Shown one piece after another: positions 1 to 6,008 of a DNA stretch of 8,060 nt (the stretch's first letter is position 1; each line of letters begins with the position of its first letter). The notes under the pieces are model-generated. The model saw only the letters and a program-made list of their open reading frames with translations. It was not told where the DNA came from and ran no database searches. The stretch comes from Thermus kawarayensis JCM 12314 (GTDB lineage: Bacteria > Deinococcota > Deinococci > Deinococcales > Thermaceae): the NCBI GenBank assembly GCA_001311545.1, contig BBBL01000062.1:1-8060 (forward strand). The letters run 5' to 3'. A program made the position numbers and the translations under genes.

Positions 1-279
1 CCACCGCCGAGGGGTGGTTGTGGCTCTCGATCTTGAAGGCCACGGCCCACCCTTCGCCCACCCGCACCACGCCGGCGTTCTCCCCCGGGCCCTGGAGGAC
101 CGCTTCCCCCTCCTTGGGAAGCTCCTTTAGGAGAGGGCGGGAGTTCTTGTAGGCGCAGTGCTCGCTCCACATGACCTTGAAGAGGAGGAGTTCCACCCTG
201 CCTGGCTCCCGCCCAAGCCGCCTTACCATCTCCCGGTACTCCTCCGGGGGATCCCCATCTCCTTGGCTAGGGCTTCCAT
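1..279 (-). CDS. purL: Phosphoribosylformylglycinamidine synthase subunit PurL, N-terminal part (cut by window edge; one frameshift)
   Basis: This is the first 93 or so codons of the large subunit of FGAM synthase, which converts FGAR to FGAM with ATP and with ammonia delivered by PurQ, in cytoplasmic purine synthesis. The start is ATG at 279-277, and it overlaps the stop of the upstream HAD gene by one base (TGATG). Recognisable PurL segments are [10 protein letters not shown] at about residues 34-43 and [11 protein letters not shown] near the window edge; both are typical of the ATP/FGAR-binding N-terminal half. The frame breaks at the G run 246-250: as printed it reads [13 protein letters not shown] and soon stops, whereas one more base gives [19 protein letters not shown] and continues to position 1. 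This is likely a sequencing deletion. The rest of the gene lies beyond position 1. Identity is confident; whether the break is real is not known. Confidence 0.9.
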
Positions 280-991
280 CACGTGAGGAGGGAGAGAAGC
301 TCCCGGTGGTCCTTCACCTTGGCCGTGGGCCTCACCTCCCCGTTCACCTCCCTCAGGCCCACGTACTGGACCGCCCAGGGATAGCCCGCCCCGAAGGCCC
401 CCTTGATGTCCGTCTGGGGCAGGTCCCCCACGTGGAGGGCCTCCTCGGGGGCGACCCCCAGGGCCTCCAGGGCCACGCGGAAGGCCTCGGGCTTCGGCTT
501 CACGTGGCCGGTCTCGTCGGAGAAGCTAAAGGCCTGGAAGACGTCCAGGCCCTGCCGCTTGAGGTGCTCCCTGAGAAGGCGGCCCGGGGTCATGCCGGTG
601 TCGGAGACCAGGGCCAGAGGGTACTTCTTGGCGAGCTCCTTCAGGGCCTCCACCCGGGGAGGGGCTCGAGGGGGGCGAGGAGGGAGGTTTCCTCCAGGCG
701 CCTTGCGGTGAGGGCGATGAGGCCCGGGTCGTGGGGGGCGCCGAGGAGGGCGAAGATGCGGGCCACCCGCTCGTAGACCGGCATGTGCTCCCCCGCCTTC
801 CAGGCCTCCTCAAAGGCCAAGGAGGCCTGGCGGTAGGCCTCCCGCACCTCGGCCTCCTCCGCCGGGTGCCCGGCCTCGGAGAGGGCGTCCAAAAGGACCT
901 CGTACCGGGCGGGCATGACCTTTTCCAAAAACGCCTCCCCCTCGGTGAAGAGGGTGCCCCAGAAGTCAAAGGTGATGGCTTTCGGCTTCAT
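279..991 (-). CDS. HAD-superfamily hydrolase inside the purine operon (one frameshift)
   Basis: This is a HAD-fold hydrolase, probably a phosphatase, of 237 residues once restored. Motif I is FDFWGTL with nucleophile Asp9; the usual second Asp (general acid) is Trp11. Motif II is LVSDTG (Ser about 130), motif III Lys is in HVKPKPEAF (about 165), and motif IV is HVGDLPQTD (Asp about 190 and 195). The cap lies between motifs I and II. The ATG at 991-989 overlaps the restored purQ stop (ATGA), and its stop overlaps the purL start, so it appears translationally coupled between two subunits of one enzyme complex. The break is at 653-655: three C are printed where four would turn PLPGWRP-stop into PLPGVEALKEL and join both halves. 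The substrate is unknown; a role in removing phosphate from a purine intermediate or damaged metabolite is only inference from position. Confidence 0.85.
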
Positions 992-1670
992 CGGACCACC
1001 TCCCTGACGAGCCCCAGGAAGAAGGGAAGCCCGTCGGTGTTCCCCAAGACCTCGTCCACGGCCCGTTCGGGTGGGGCATCAGGCCGAGGACGTTCCCCGC
1101 TTCGTTCACGATCCCCGCGATGTCGTGGAGGCTCCCGTTGGGGTTGTAGTCGGCCTCCCCCTTTAGGGGCGCATAGCGGAAGACCACGAGGCCTTCCCCT
1201 TCCAGGCGCTCCAGGGTCTTGGGGTCGGCGTAGTAGCGTCCCTCGGCGTGGGCGATGGGGAGCCTCAGGACCTGGCCCTTCCGGTAGAGGCGGGTGAAGG
1301 GGAGGTCGTCCCGCTCCACCCGCACCCCCACCTCCTTGCAGGTGAAGTGGAGGTTGAGGTTGGCGAGCAAAGCCCCCGGCAGGAGCCCCGCCTCGGTGAG
1401 GACCTGGAAGCCGTTGCAGACCCCCACCACGTACCGCCCCTCCCGGGCGAAGCGGCGCACGGCCTCCATCACCGGGCTCTTGGCGGCGAGGGCCCCCGCC
1501 CTCAGGTAGTCCCCGTAGCTGAACCCCCCGGGGAGGAAGACCCCGTCAAAGCCCCGGAGGTCCCGCTCCGTGTGCCAGACGAACACCGCCTGGACCCCCG
1601 CCTTCTCCAGGGCGAAGCGGGCGTCCTCGTCGCAGTTTGCGCCCGGGAAGCGGACGATGGCCCACCTCAT
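988..1670 (-). CDS. purQ: Phosphoribosylformylglycinamidine synthase glutaminase subunit PurQ (one frameshift)
   Basis: This is the class I glutamine amidotransferase subunit that hydrolyses glutamine and feeds ammonia to PurL in FGAM synthesis. Restored length is 227 residues, normal for PurQ. The nucleophile Cys85 sits in VVGVCNGFQ and the catalytic His200 in GLMPHP. The third member of the triad, Glu202 (PHPE), falls exactly at the break. The G run 1069-1071 has three bases, and a fourth restores PHPERAVDEVLGN and an end at TGA 990-988; as printed the frame runs on to 966 with an unrelated tail. The ATG at 1670 overlaps the purS stop by four bases (ATGA), and the restored stop overlaps the HAD start the same way. 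The printed protein would lack the triad Glu, so I treat the break as an assembly error. Confidence 0.93.
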
Positions 1671-1921
1671 GGGAGCTCCTTGAGGCTTTCCAAGGCGTAG
1701 ACCTCCATCACCGGGTTGGCGAGGAGCTGGCCGAAGGCCTTGGCCTTCTCCTCGGCCTCGAGGAGGCTTTCCGCCCGGAAGACGATCTCCAGCACCTTCC
1801 CCACCCGCACCCCCTCCACCGGGTGGCCGAGGTCCCGAAGCACCCCCTCCACCGCCCGGCCCTGGGGGTCCAGGATCCCGTCCTTGAGCTCAATCAAAAG
1901 GGTGGCCTGGTAGCGAGGCAT
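1667..1921 (-). CDS. purS: Phosphoribosylformylglycinamidine synthase small subunit PurS
   Basis: PurS is an 84-residue protein that bridges PurQ and PurL in the three-part FGAM synthase complex of Gram-positive-type bacteria and archaea. The sequence shows the usual pattern: an N-terminal beta strand (YQATLLIELKDGILDPQG), then GRAVEGVLRDLGH, then VRVGKVLEIVF, then a helix rich in Glu/Lys/Ala, and the near-C-terminal LLANPVMEVY. It is intact in a single frame, one of the few purine genes here without a break. It begins eight bases after the purC stop with only a weak ribosome-binding site in between, and its TGA overlaps the purQ ATG by four bases. This tight coupling fits subunits needed in fixed proportion. 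Confidence 0.95.
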   Translation of the reverse strand: MPRYQATLLIELKDGILDPQGRAVEGVLRDLGHPVEGVRVGKVLEIVFRAESLLEAEEKAKAFGQLLANPVMEVYALESLKELP

Positions 1922-1929
1922 AGGTTACC

Positions 1930-2627
1930 CTACTGGGGGCCCGAGAGGACCCTCTTCAGCACTTCCTGGTAGGCCTCCTCCACGCCGCCTAGGTCCTTGC
2001 GGAAGCGGTCCTTGTCCAAAGGCTCCCCCCTTTCGTCCCAAAGGCGCATGGTGTCGGGGCTGATCTCGTCGGCGAGGAGGATCTCCCCGTCCTCCTTCCC
2101 GAACTCCAGCTTGAAGTCCACGAGTTCCAGGCCCCTCTTGGCGAAGAAGGCCTGGAGGAGCTCCCCCACCCGGAGCGTGGTGGCCTTCACCGCACCCAGC
2201 TCCTCCTCCGTGGCGAGCTCCAGGGCCAGGACGGCGTTCTCGCAGATCAAGGGGTCCCCCAGGGCGTCGTTTTTGAGGGAGAACTCCAGAAGGGGCATCT
2301 TCAGCGGGGTCCCCTCCTTTAGGCCGTAGCGCCGGGCGAAGCTCCCCGCCGCCCTAAAGCGCAGGATCACCTCCAGGGGGAGGATGGCCACCCGCCTCAC
2401 CCGCATCTCCCGCTCGGAGACCTCCTCCAGGAAGTGGGTCCTCACCCCGTGGGCCTCGAGGTAGCGGAAGAGGGCCGCCGAGACCTTGTTGTTCACCACG
2501 CCCTTGCCGGGGATCACCCCCCGCTTCTTCGCGTTGAAGGCCGTGGCCTCGTCCTTGAAGTAGACCCTTAAGGTGTCCGGGCCTTCCCGGTAGAGCACCT
2601 TGGCCTTGCCTCGTAAAGCTTTTCCAT
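1930..2627 (-). CDS. purC: SAICAR synthetase PurC (frameshift close to the start)
   Basis: PurC joins aspartate to CAIR, using ATP, to make SAICAR, the step before PurB in IMP synthesis. Family landmarks are FNAKKRGVIPGKGVVNN, the FRAAGSFARRYG stretch, VDFKLEFGK and LADEISPDTMRLWD. The open frame on its own begins at an internal methionine, but the family start MEKLYEGKAKVLYREG is recovered if one base is added near 2609-2611, where GAGGCAAG is printed for an expected GAGGGCAAG. I therefore place the start at ATG 2627-2625. A good purine-rich ribosome-binding site, GGAGAGG, lies just upstream, which the internal start lacks. Restored length is 232 residues. It follows the DUF5615 gene after about 34 bases and precedes purS by eight. 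Confidence 0.93.
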
Positions 2628-2661
2628 GCCTCTCCTCAAAGGGGCGCAGGGCCCTTTGCCC

Positions 2662-3028
2662 TCATTGTAGCGGCAGGAGGCGAAGCCGCGTTTTTTTCGG
2701 GGCCGATCACCGCTAGGGCTCCCCGCTGCAAAGCCTCGGAGAAGCGACTTAAGACTTCCAGCACCTGCGGTAGGGCCTCAGGGGGTTCTGTGTAGGGGAG
2801 GCGGAGGAGGATCACGCTAGGTCCCTCCTCTCCTGTGAGGGAGAGGAGGTAGCCGAAGTCCAGATCGGCAGTGAGGACCGTATAGCCCCGCTCCCTGGCC
2901 CAAGCGAAGAGAACCTCGTCGGGGGCGTTTTCCGGGCCCACATCGCGCCACCAAATGGCTTCGTACCCCGAGGCCTGGAGGGCTTCCCGCCAGCGCGGGG
3001 AGAGGTTCATGTCCACCAGGATCTTCAC
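2662..3028 (-). CDS. DUF5615 PIN-like nuclease, probable toxin of a DUF433/DUF5615 pair (one frameshift)
   Basis: This is a small PIN-like protein of the DUF5615 (Mut7-C-related) family. Acidic residues typical of the metal site are visible: Asp6 in KILVDMNLSP, Asp37 in ENAPDEVLF, and Asp55/Asp57 in VLTADLDFGY. I chose GTG 3028-3026 because it overlaps the DUF433 stop by four bases (GTGA) and starts exactly at the family's first strand; the open frame from 3064 adds an unlikely tail. Near the end, the A run on this strand (seven T at 2691-2697) appears one base too long. With six, the C-terminus becomes AVIGPEKTRLRLLPLQ and stops at 2664-2662, giving 121 residues; as printed it runs to 2636 with an Ala/Pro-rich tail. 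Family pairing with DUF433 suggests a toxin-antitoxin unit; toxicity is not shown here. Confidence 0.85.
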
Positions 3029-3252
3029 GGGCTCAAAGCGTGCTCTTCTTCCTCTAGCCTCCAAGCGGCGTAGGCCAAGGCTTCCCGAATGTCCTCAGGG
3101 GTAAGCTCCGGGTAGTCCCGGAGGAGGTCCTCGGGACGTTCTCCGTGGGCCAGCCGCCGGAGCAAGGCCGCCACCGTGAGGCGCATCCCCCGGATGGTGG
3201 CCTTACCGCCGAAGAGGCGAGGATCGTGGGTGATCCGGCTAAAACGGGGCAT
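3025..3252 (-). CDS. DUF433 protein, probable antitoxin of the pair
   Basis: This is a 75-residue protein with the full DUF433 pattern: an N-terminal ITHDPRLFGGKATIRG segment (residues 8-22), MRLTVAALLRRLAHGERPED, then DYPELTPEDIREALAYAAW (46-64) and an acidic tail. The family is a helix-turn-helix-like (VapB-type) antitoxin group usually next to DUF5615. It starts nine bases after the purB stop, with a GAGGA ribosome-binding site very close to the ATG, and overlaps the DUF5615 start by four bases. It therefore has no room for its own promoter and must be transcribed with purB, unless a promoter lies within purB. Identity is confident from the motif; antitoxin function is inferred from the family. 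Confidence 0.87.
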   Translation of the reverse strand: MPRFSRITHDPRLFGGKATIRGMRLTVAALLRRLAHGERPEDLLRDYPELTPEDIREALAYAAWRLEEEEHALSP

Positions 3253-3261
3253 GTCCTCATT

Positions 3262-4571
3262 CTAGAGCCCGAACCGGGCGTAGATGGCGTCCACGTGCCG
3301 GAGGAAGGGCTTTGGGTCGAAGAGGGCCCTCAGAGCCTCTCCCTTGAGGGGGTTCTCGGGGTCCTCCTCCAGAAGCTCCAGGAAGCCTTTCTCCTCCTCC
3401 CAGCTCCTTAGGGCGTTCCGCTGGACGATGGCGTAGGCCCTGTCCCGGGAGAGGCCACGGGCGATGAGGCCGTTCAGGACCTGTTGGGAGTAGACGAGGC
3501 CCCGGGTGAGGTCCAGGTTCCTCTTCAGGTTCTTCTCATAGACCACGAGGCCCTTTAGGATCCCCTTGAGCCGCCTCAGGGCGTAGTGGGCCAGGGTGGT
3601 GGCGTCGGGGAGGATGACCCTCTCCACCGAGGAATGGGAGATATCCCGCTCGTGCCAGAGGGCGATGTCCTCCAAGGCGGGCCCTAGGTAGCCCCTTAAG
3701 AGCCTCGCCACCCCGGTGAGGTTCTCCAGGCCCACGGGGTTTTTCTTGTGGGGCATGCTGGAGCTTCCCGTCTGGCCTTCTTGGAAGGGCTCCTGGACCT
3801 CGAGGACCTCCGTGCGCTGGAGGTGCCTTAGCTCCACCGCCACCCGCTCCAGGTTGCCCCCAGGATGGCGAGGGCCGCCATGACCTCGGCGTGCCGGTCC
3901 CGGGGGACCACCTGGGTGGAGAGGGGCTCGGGGCGGAGGCCGAGCCTAAAGGCCACGTGGGCCTCCACCTCGGGGGGGACGTGGGCGTAGTTGCCCACGG
4001 AGCCCGAGAGCATGGCCACGCCGATGGTGCCCTTCGCCCGCCCAAGCCTCTCCTCGTCCCTTTGGAAGGCGGCGAGGAAGGAGAGGAAGCGGAGGCCGAA
4101 GCTCGTGGGCTCGGCGTGGACCCCGTGGGTGCGGGCGATGGCGGGGGTGTGCTTGTGGCGGAGGGCGAGGGCCTTGAGGGCCTCCTCTACCCCCTTTAGC
4201 TCCTCCAGGATGAGGTCCAGGGCCTCCACCAGGAGGGCGTTCTGCGCCGTGTCCACCACGTCCGAGCTGGTGAGGCCCAGGTGGAGGTAGCGCCCCACCT
4301 CCTCGTCTTCCGTCCACTGGGTGAGGGCCCGGGTGAAGGCCACCAGGTCGTGGCGGGTGGTCTCCTCCAGCTCGGCCACCCTCCGGGCGAAGGCCCCGTC
4401 CAGGGGCCTCTTCTCCAGCTTTCCCAAAAGCCTTCCCGAGAGGCCCTTCGGCACCTCCCCCAAGGCCTCCCAGGCCTCGAGGGCGTAGGCCTCCACCAGG
4501 GCCCACATCCGGTAGCGGCTCTCCTCCGACCAGAGGCGGGCCATCTCCGGCGTCTGGTAGCGGGCGATCAT
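3262..4571 (-). CDS. purB: Adenylosuccinate lyase PurB (one frameshift)
   Basis: PurB is a tetrameric fumarate-lyase-superfamily enzyme that acts twice in purine synthesis, on SAICAR and on adenylosuccinate. Restored length is 436 residues, normal for the short bacterial form. Visible sites are HLGLTSSDVVD (about 97-107), ARTHGVHAEPTS with a catalytic-region His (about 149), and the family signature GSSSMPHKKNP (about 269-279) holding the mobile-loop catalytic Ser. The start ATG 4571-4569 opens MIARYQTPEMARLWS, the usual PurB N-terminus; an in-frame ATG at 4703 would add 44 unrelated residues. The break is in the C run 3857-3861: five are printed, and a sixth changes ILGATWSGW to ILGGNLERVAVEL and joins the two halves. 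It is the first gene of the purine operon in this window. Confidence 0.95.
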
Positions 4572-4578
4572 GCCCTTT

Positions 4579-4610
4579 AGGGTACCAGGGAACGGGCAGG
4601 GGTTGGCCAA
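4579..4610 (-). promoter_or_regulatory. Candidate purB (purine operon) promoter, possibly leaderless
   Basis: On the minus strand TACCCT (4584-4579) fits the TAnnnT -10 pattern and is preceded by TGG, an extended -10 feature. It is followed by seven bases and then the purB ATG, so transcription would begin at or next to the start codon, as in leaderless Thermus genes. TTGGCC at 4610-4605 could be the -35 element, but the spacer is 20 bases, longer than ideal. The only ribosome-binding-like sequence, AAAGG, is just two bases from ATG, too close to work well. This is a pattern match only. Confidence 0.35.
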
Positions 4611-4624
4611 GGAAGCCTGGAGGA

Positions 4625-4662
4625 GGGGCCTAGGTACGCGGCTTTCGCCGCGGTGGGGCCCC
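4625..4662. repeat. Nested inverted repeat upstream of purB
   Basis: The inner stem pairs CGCGGC (4637-4642) with GCCGCG (4647-4652) around a four-base loop that reads GAAA on the minus strand, a stable GNRA-type tetraloop. An outer stem pairs GGGGCC (4625-4630) with GGCCCC (4657-4662). Eight A follow at 4665-4672 on the plus strand. If transcribed toward purB, the T run precedes the hairpin, so it is not a normal terminator in that direction. It could be a leader structure or part of a dispersed repeat. Confidence 0.6.
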
Positions 4663-4740
4663 CCAAAAAAAAGTCCCCCCCAGCCCCAGCTTGGGCATCC
4701 CATGTTGCGAAACCAAAGTGCAGGCGCTTAGGTGGGGGTG

Positions 4741-4778
4741 TATACTTGAGATGGCGGGATGTTTTCCCCCACTAGGGG
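4741..4778 (+). promoter_or_regulatory. Candidate promoter and ribosome-binding site of the MNT/HEPN pair
   Basis: TATACT at 4741-4746 is a strong match to a sigma-70-type -10 element in an otherwise GC-rich region. No clear -35 element is seen at 16-18 bases upstream. AGGGG at 4774-4778 lies nine bases before the ATG at 4788 and is a plausible ribosome-binding site, so this transcript would have a leader of about 35 bases. Confidence 0.45.
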
Positions 4779-4787
4779 CAGCAGGCC

Positions 4788-5084
4788 ATGAAGACCCTGG
4801 GCGAGATCCGGCGCATCCTGGCCCGACACAAGCCGGAGCTTCGGGCACGCTTCGGCGTGGGGGAGCTGGCCATTTTCGGCTCCTACGCCCGGGGGGAGGC
4901 CACTCCCTTAAGCGACGTGGACATCCTGGTAGCGCTAGAACGCCCCCTAGGGTGGGAGATCGTGGACCTACGCGATTACCTGGAAGCCTTACTGGGGCTT
5001 CCGGTGGACCTGCTCACTGCGGGGGCCTTACGGCGTAAGCCGCACTTGTGGCAGGTGGTGCAAGAGGACTTGGTCTATGTCTAG
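4788..5084 (+). CDS. mntA: MNT-domain nucleotidyltransferase, MntA-like antitoxin
   Basis: This is a 98-residue minimal nucleotidyltransferase. The active-site pattern is complete: Gly31-Ser32 followed by ten residues and then Asp43-x-Asp45 (GSX10DXD, in GSYARGEATPLSDVDIL), with a third acidic residue, Asp74, in LPVDLL. Family knowledge: MntA antitoxins add AMP to a tyrosine of the partner HEPN toxin and so silence it. The gene overlaps the next one by eight bases, the standard antitoxin-toxin arrangement. Because all catalytic residues are kept, it is likely active. Codons such as TTA, CTA and TAT are commoner here than in the purine genes, suggesting acquisition from elsewhere. The start at 4788 is supported by the AGGGG site upstream and by the usual N-terminus. 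Confidence 0.9.
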   Translation: MKTLGEIRRILARHKPELRARFGVGELAIFGSYARGEATPLSDVDILVALERPLGWEIVDLRDYLEALLGLPVDLLTAGALRRKPHLWQVVQEDLVYV

Positions 5085-5427
5085 GCGGGACGCGCGCCTC
5101 CTTCTCCGAGATATATTGGAAAGCTTAGAAAAGATTGAGCGCTACACCGCCGGGCTAACCCCGGAACGCTTCGCCCAGGATGACCGCACCGTGGACGCCG
5201 TGGTCCGTAACCTAGAAGTCATCGGCGAAGCGGCCCGGCAAATCCCCCTGGAGATTCGGGAGCGCTACCCGGAGGTTCCGTGGCGGCGGGTGATCGGCCT
5301 GCGCAACGTTGTGGTGCACGAGTATTTTGCCGTGGACGTGGAAATCCTTTGGACCGTGGTCCGGCAGAGCTTGCCGGATCTAAAGGAGGCGCTACGGCGG
5401 ATGATGGCGGAGCTAGGGGGAGGGTAG
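5077..5427 (+). CDS. hepT: HEPN-domain (DUF86) ribonuclease, HepT-like toxin
   Basis: This is a 116-residue, mostly helical protein of the DUF86/HepT family. The hallmark motif RX4HXY is present as RNVVVHEY: Arg76 and His81 form the RNase site and Tyr83 is the residue that MntA modifies in studied pairs. The upstream GEAARQIP and downstream WTVVRQSLPDL segments also fit the family. It begins inside the antitoxin gene (eight-base overlap) and ends two bases before the stop of the convergent dioxygenase gene. The segment around 5108-5140 uses ATA, TTG, TTA and ATT codons unlike the purine genes, consistent with horizontal transfer. Toxic RNase action is known for the family and inferred here from the intact motif. 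Confidence 0.9.
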   Translation: MSRRDARLLLRDILESLEKIERYTAGLTPERFAQDDRTVDAVVRNLEVIGEAARQIPLEIRERYPEVPWRRVIGLRNVVVHEYFAVDVEILWTVVRQSLPDLKEALRRMMAELGGG

Positions 5428-5429
5428 CC

Positions 5430-6008
5430 TCAGCCGGGTAAGGCGAGGGCGAAGGTTCCCCGAAAGCCCTCCCCCTCCCGCTCCAGGGGAAGGAGGAGGT
5501 CCGCCCGGAAGAGGCCGTCTTGGCGGTTGTTCACCCGGGGCATCCCCCTTTCCCAGTAGGGCGGGAGGGCGTAGACCTGGCGCTGGACTTCCTCGGAGAA
5601 GAAGAGCTGGGTGGCGAAAACCCGATTTTCTGCCTCCACCCGCAGGTGGAGGTGGGGGGTGCGGCTTGGGTACCACCCGGGGAAGAGGGTGAGGAAGGCC
5701 ACCCTTCCCTCCCCGTCCGTGCGCCGGAAGCCCCGGCAGAAGACCCCGGGGGCATTCACCCCCGAGTAGCGGCCCAGCGTCCGTGTGCCAGAGGTCCACC
5801 CGCGCCCCCTTTAGGGGCCTGCAGGCCCGGTCCTGCACCCGGAGAAGGAGGCGCAAAGGCACCCCGGGAAGCCCCTCCCTCAAATCCTCCGCTCGGGGAC
5901 CTCCCTGAGGTAGTAGGGGCCTTGGGTGAGGGCCGGGGTGGGGGCGCAGGTCCCTTGTCCCCGGGCCAGGGGGAGGAGGAAAATCCCTAGAAAGGCACGC
6001 CGTCTCAT
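5430..6008 (-). CDS. Exported intradiol ring-cleavage dioxygenase homologue (two frameshifts)
   Basis: This resembles the beta-fold core of catechol/protocatechuate 3,4-dioxygenases, non-haem Fe(III) enzymes that cleave aromatic rings between two hydroxyls. Restored length is about 193 residues. Features in order: a signal-like start MRRRAFLGIFLLPLARG with an RRxFL Tat-like motif, TQGPYYL, LREGLPGVPL, DLWHTDA, GRYSG, GWYPSRTPHLHL, and ATQLFFSEEV. The four likely iron ligands are the Tyr of GRYSG, the Tyr of GWYP and the two His of HLH. There are two breaks: one base missing near 5886-5888 (VPERRI-stop becomes VPERxDLREG), and two missing (or one extra) at 5778 between the D of WHTD and LGRYSG. 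ATG 6008-6006 overlaps the YceI stop (ATGA). The substrate is unknown; export suggests an extracytoplasmic aromatic compound. Small exported members of this family are often uncharacterised. Confidence 0.82.

Larger units (their letters stand above)
4572..4787. other. Divergent intergenic region between purB and the MNT/HEPN pair
   Basis: This 216-base region separates the minus-strand purine operon from the plus-strand MntA/HepT-like pair. It holds candidate promoters on both strands, a nested inverted repeat, an A8 run (4665-4672) next to a C7 run (4675-4681), and no convincing protein gene. On the minus strand there is a 22-codon frame (4698-4630) without family resemblance. I see no known purine riboswitch or PurR-type operator in it. 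Confidence 0.7.

Noticed and set aside
171..776. Plus-strand frame of 201 codons opposite purL and the HAD gene
   Set aside because: Low-complexity shadow with no domain; the opposite strand encodes clear PurL and HAD motifs.
4630..4698. A 22-codon minus-strand frame that could be a leader peptide for purB
   Set aside because: It has no ribosome-binding site I can defend, runs through T8 and G runs likely to contain errors, and lies upstream of the likely transcript start.
4665..4698. T8 run on the minus strand as an intrinsic terminator
   Set aside because: The only stem before it (GCCC/GGGC) is short and separated from the T run by a long G-rich spacer.
4572..4703. In-frame ATG at 4703 extending PurB by 44 residues
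   Set aside because: The extension crosses the hairpin and homopolymer runs, resembles no PurB N-terminus, and the internal start opens with the family's usual residues.
5520..5990. Plus-strand frame opposite the dioxygenase gene
   Set aside because: The Gly/Pro/Glu-rich composition is that of an antisense shadow; the other strand has iron-ligand motifs.
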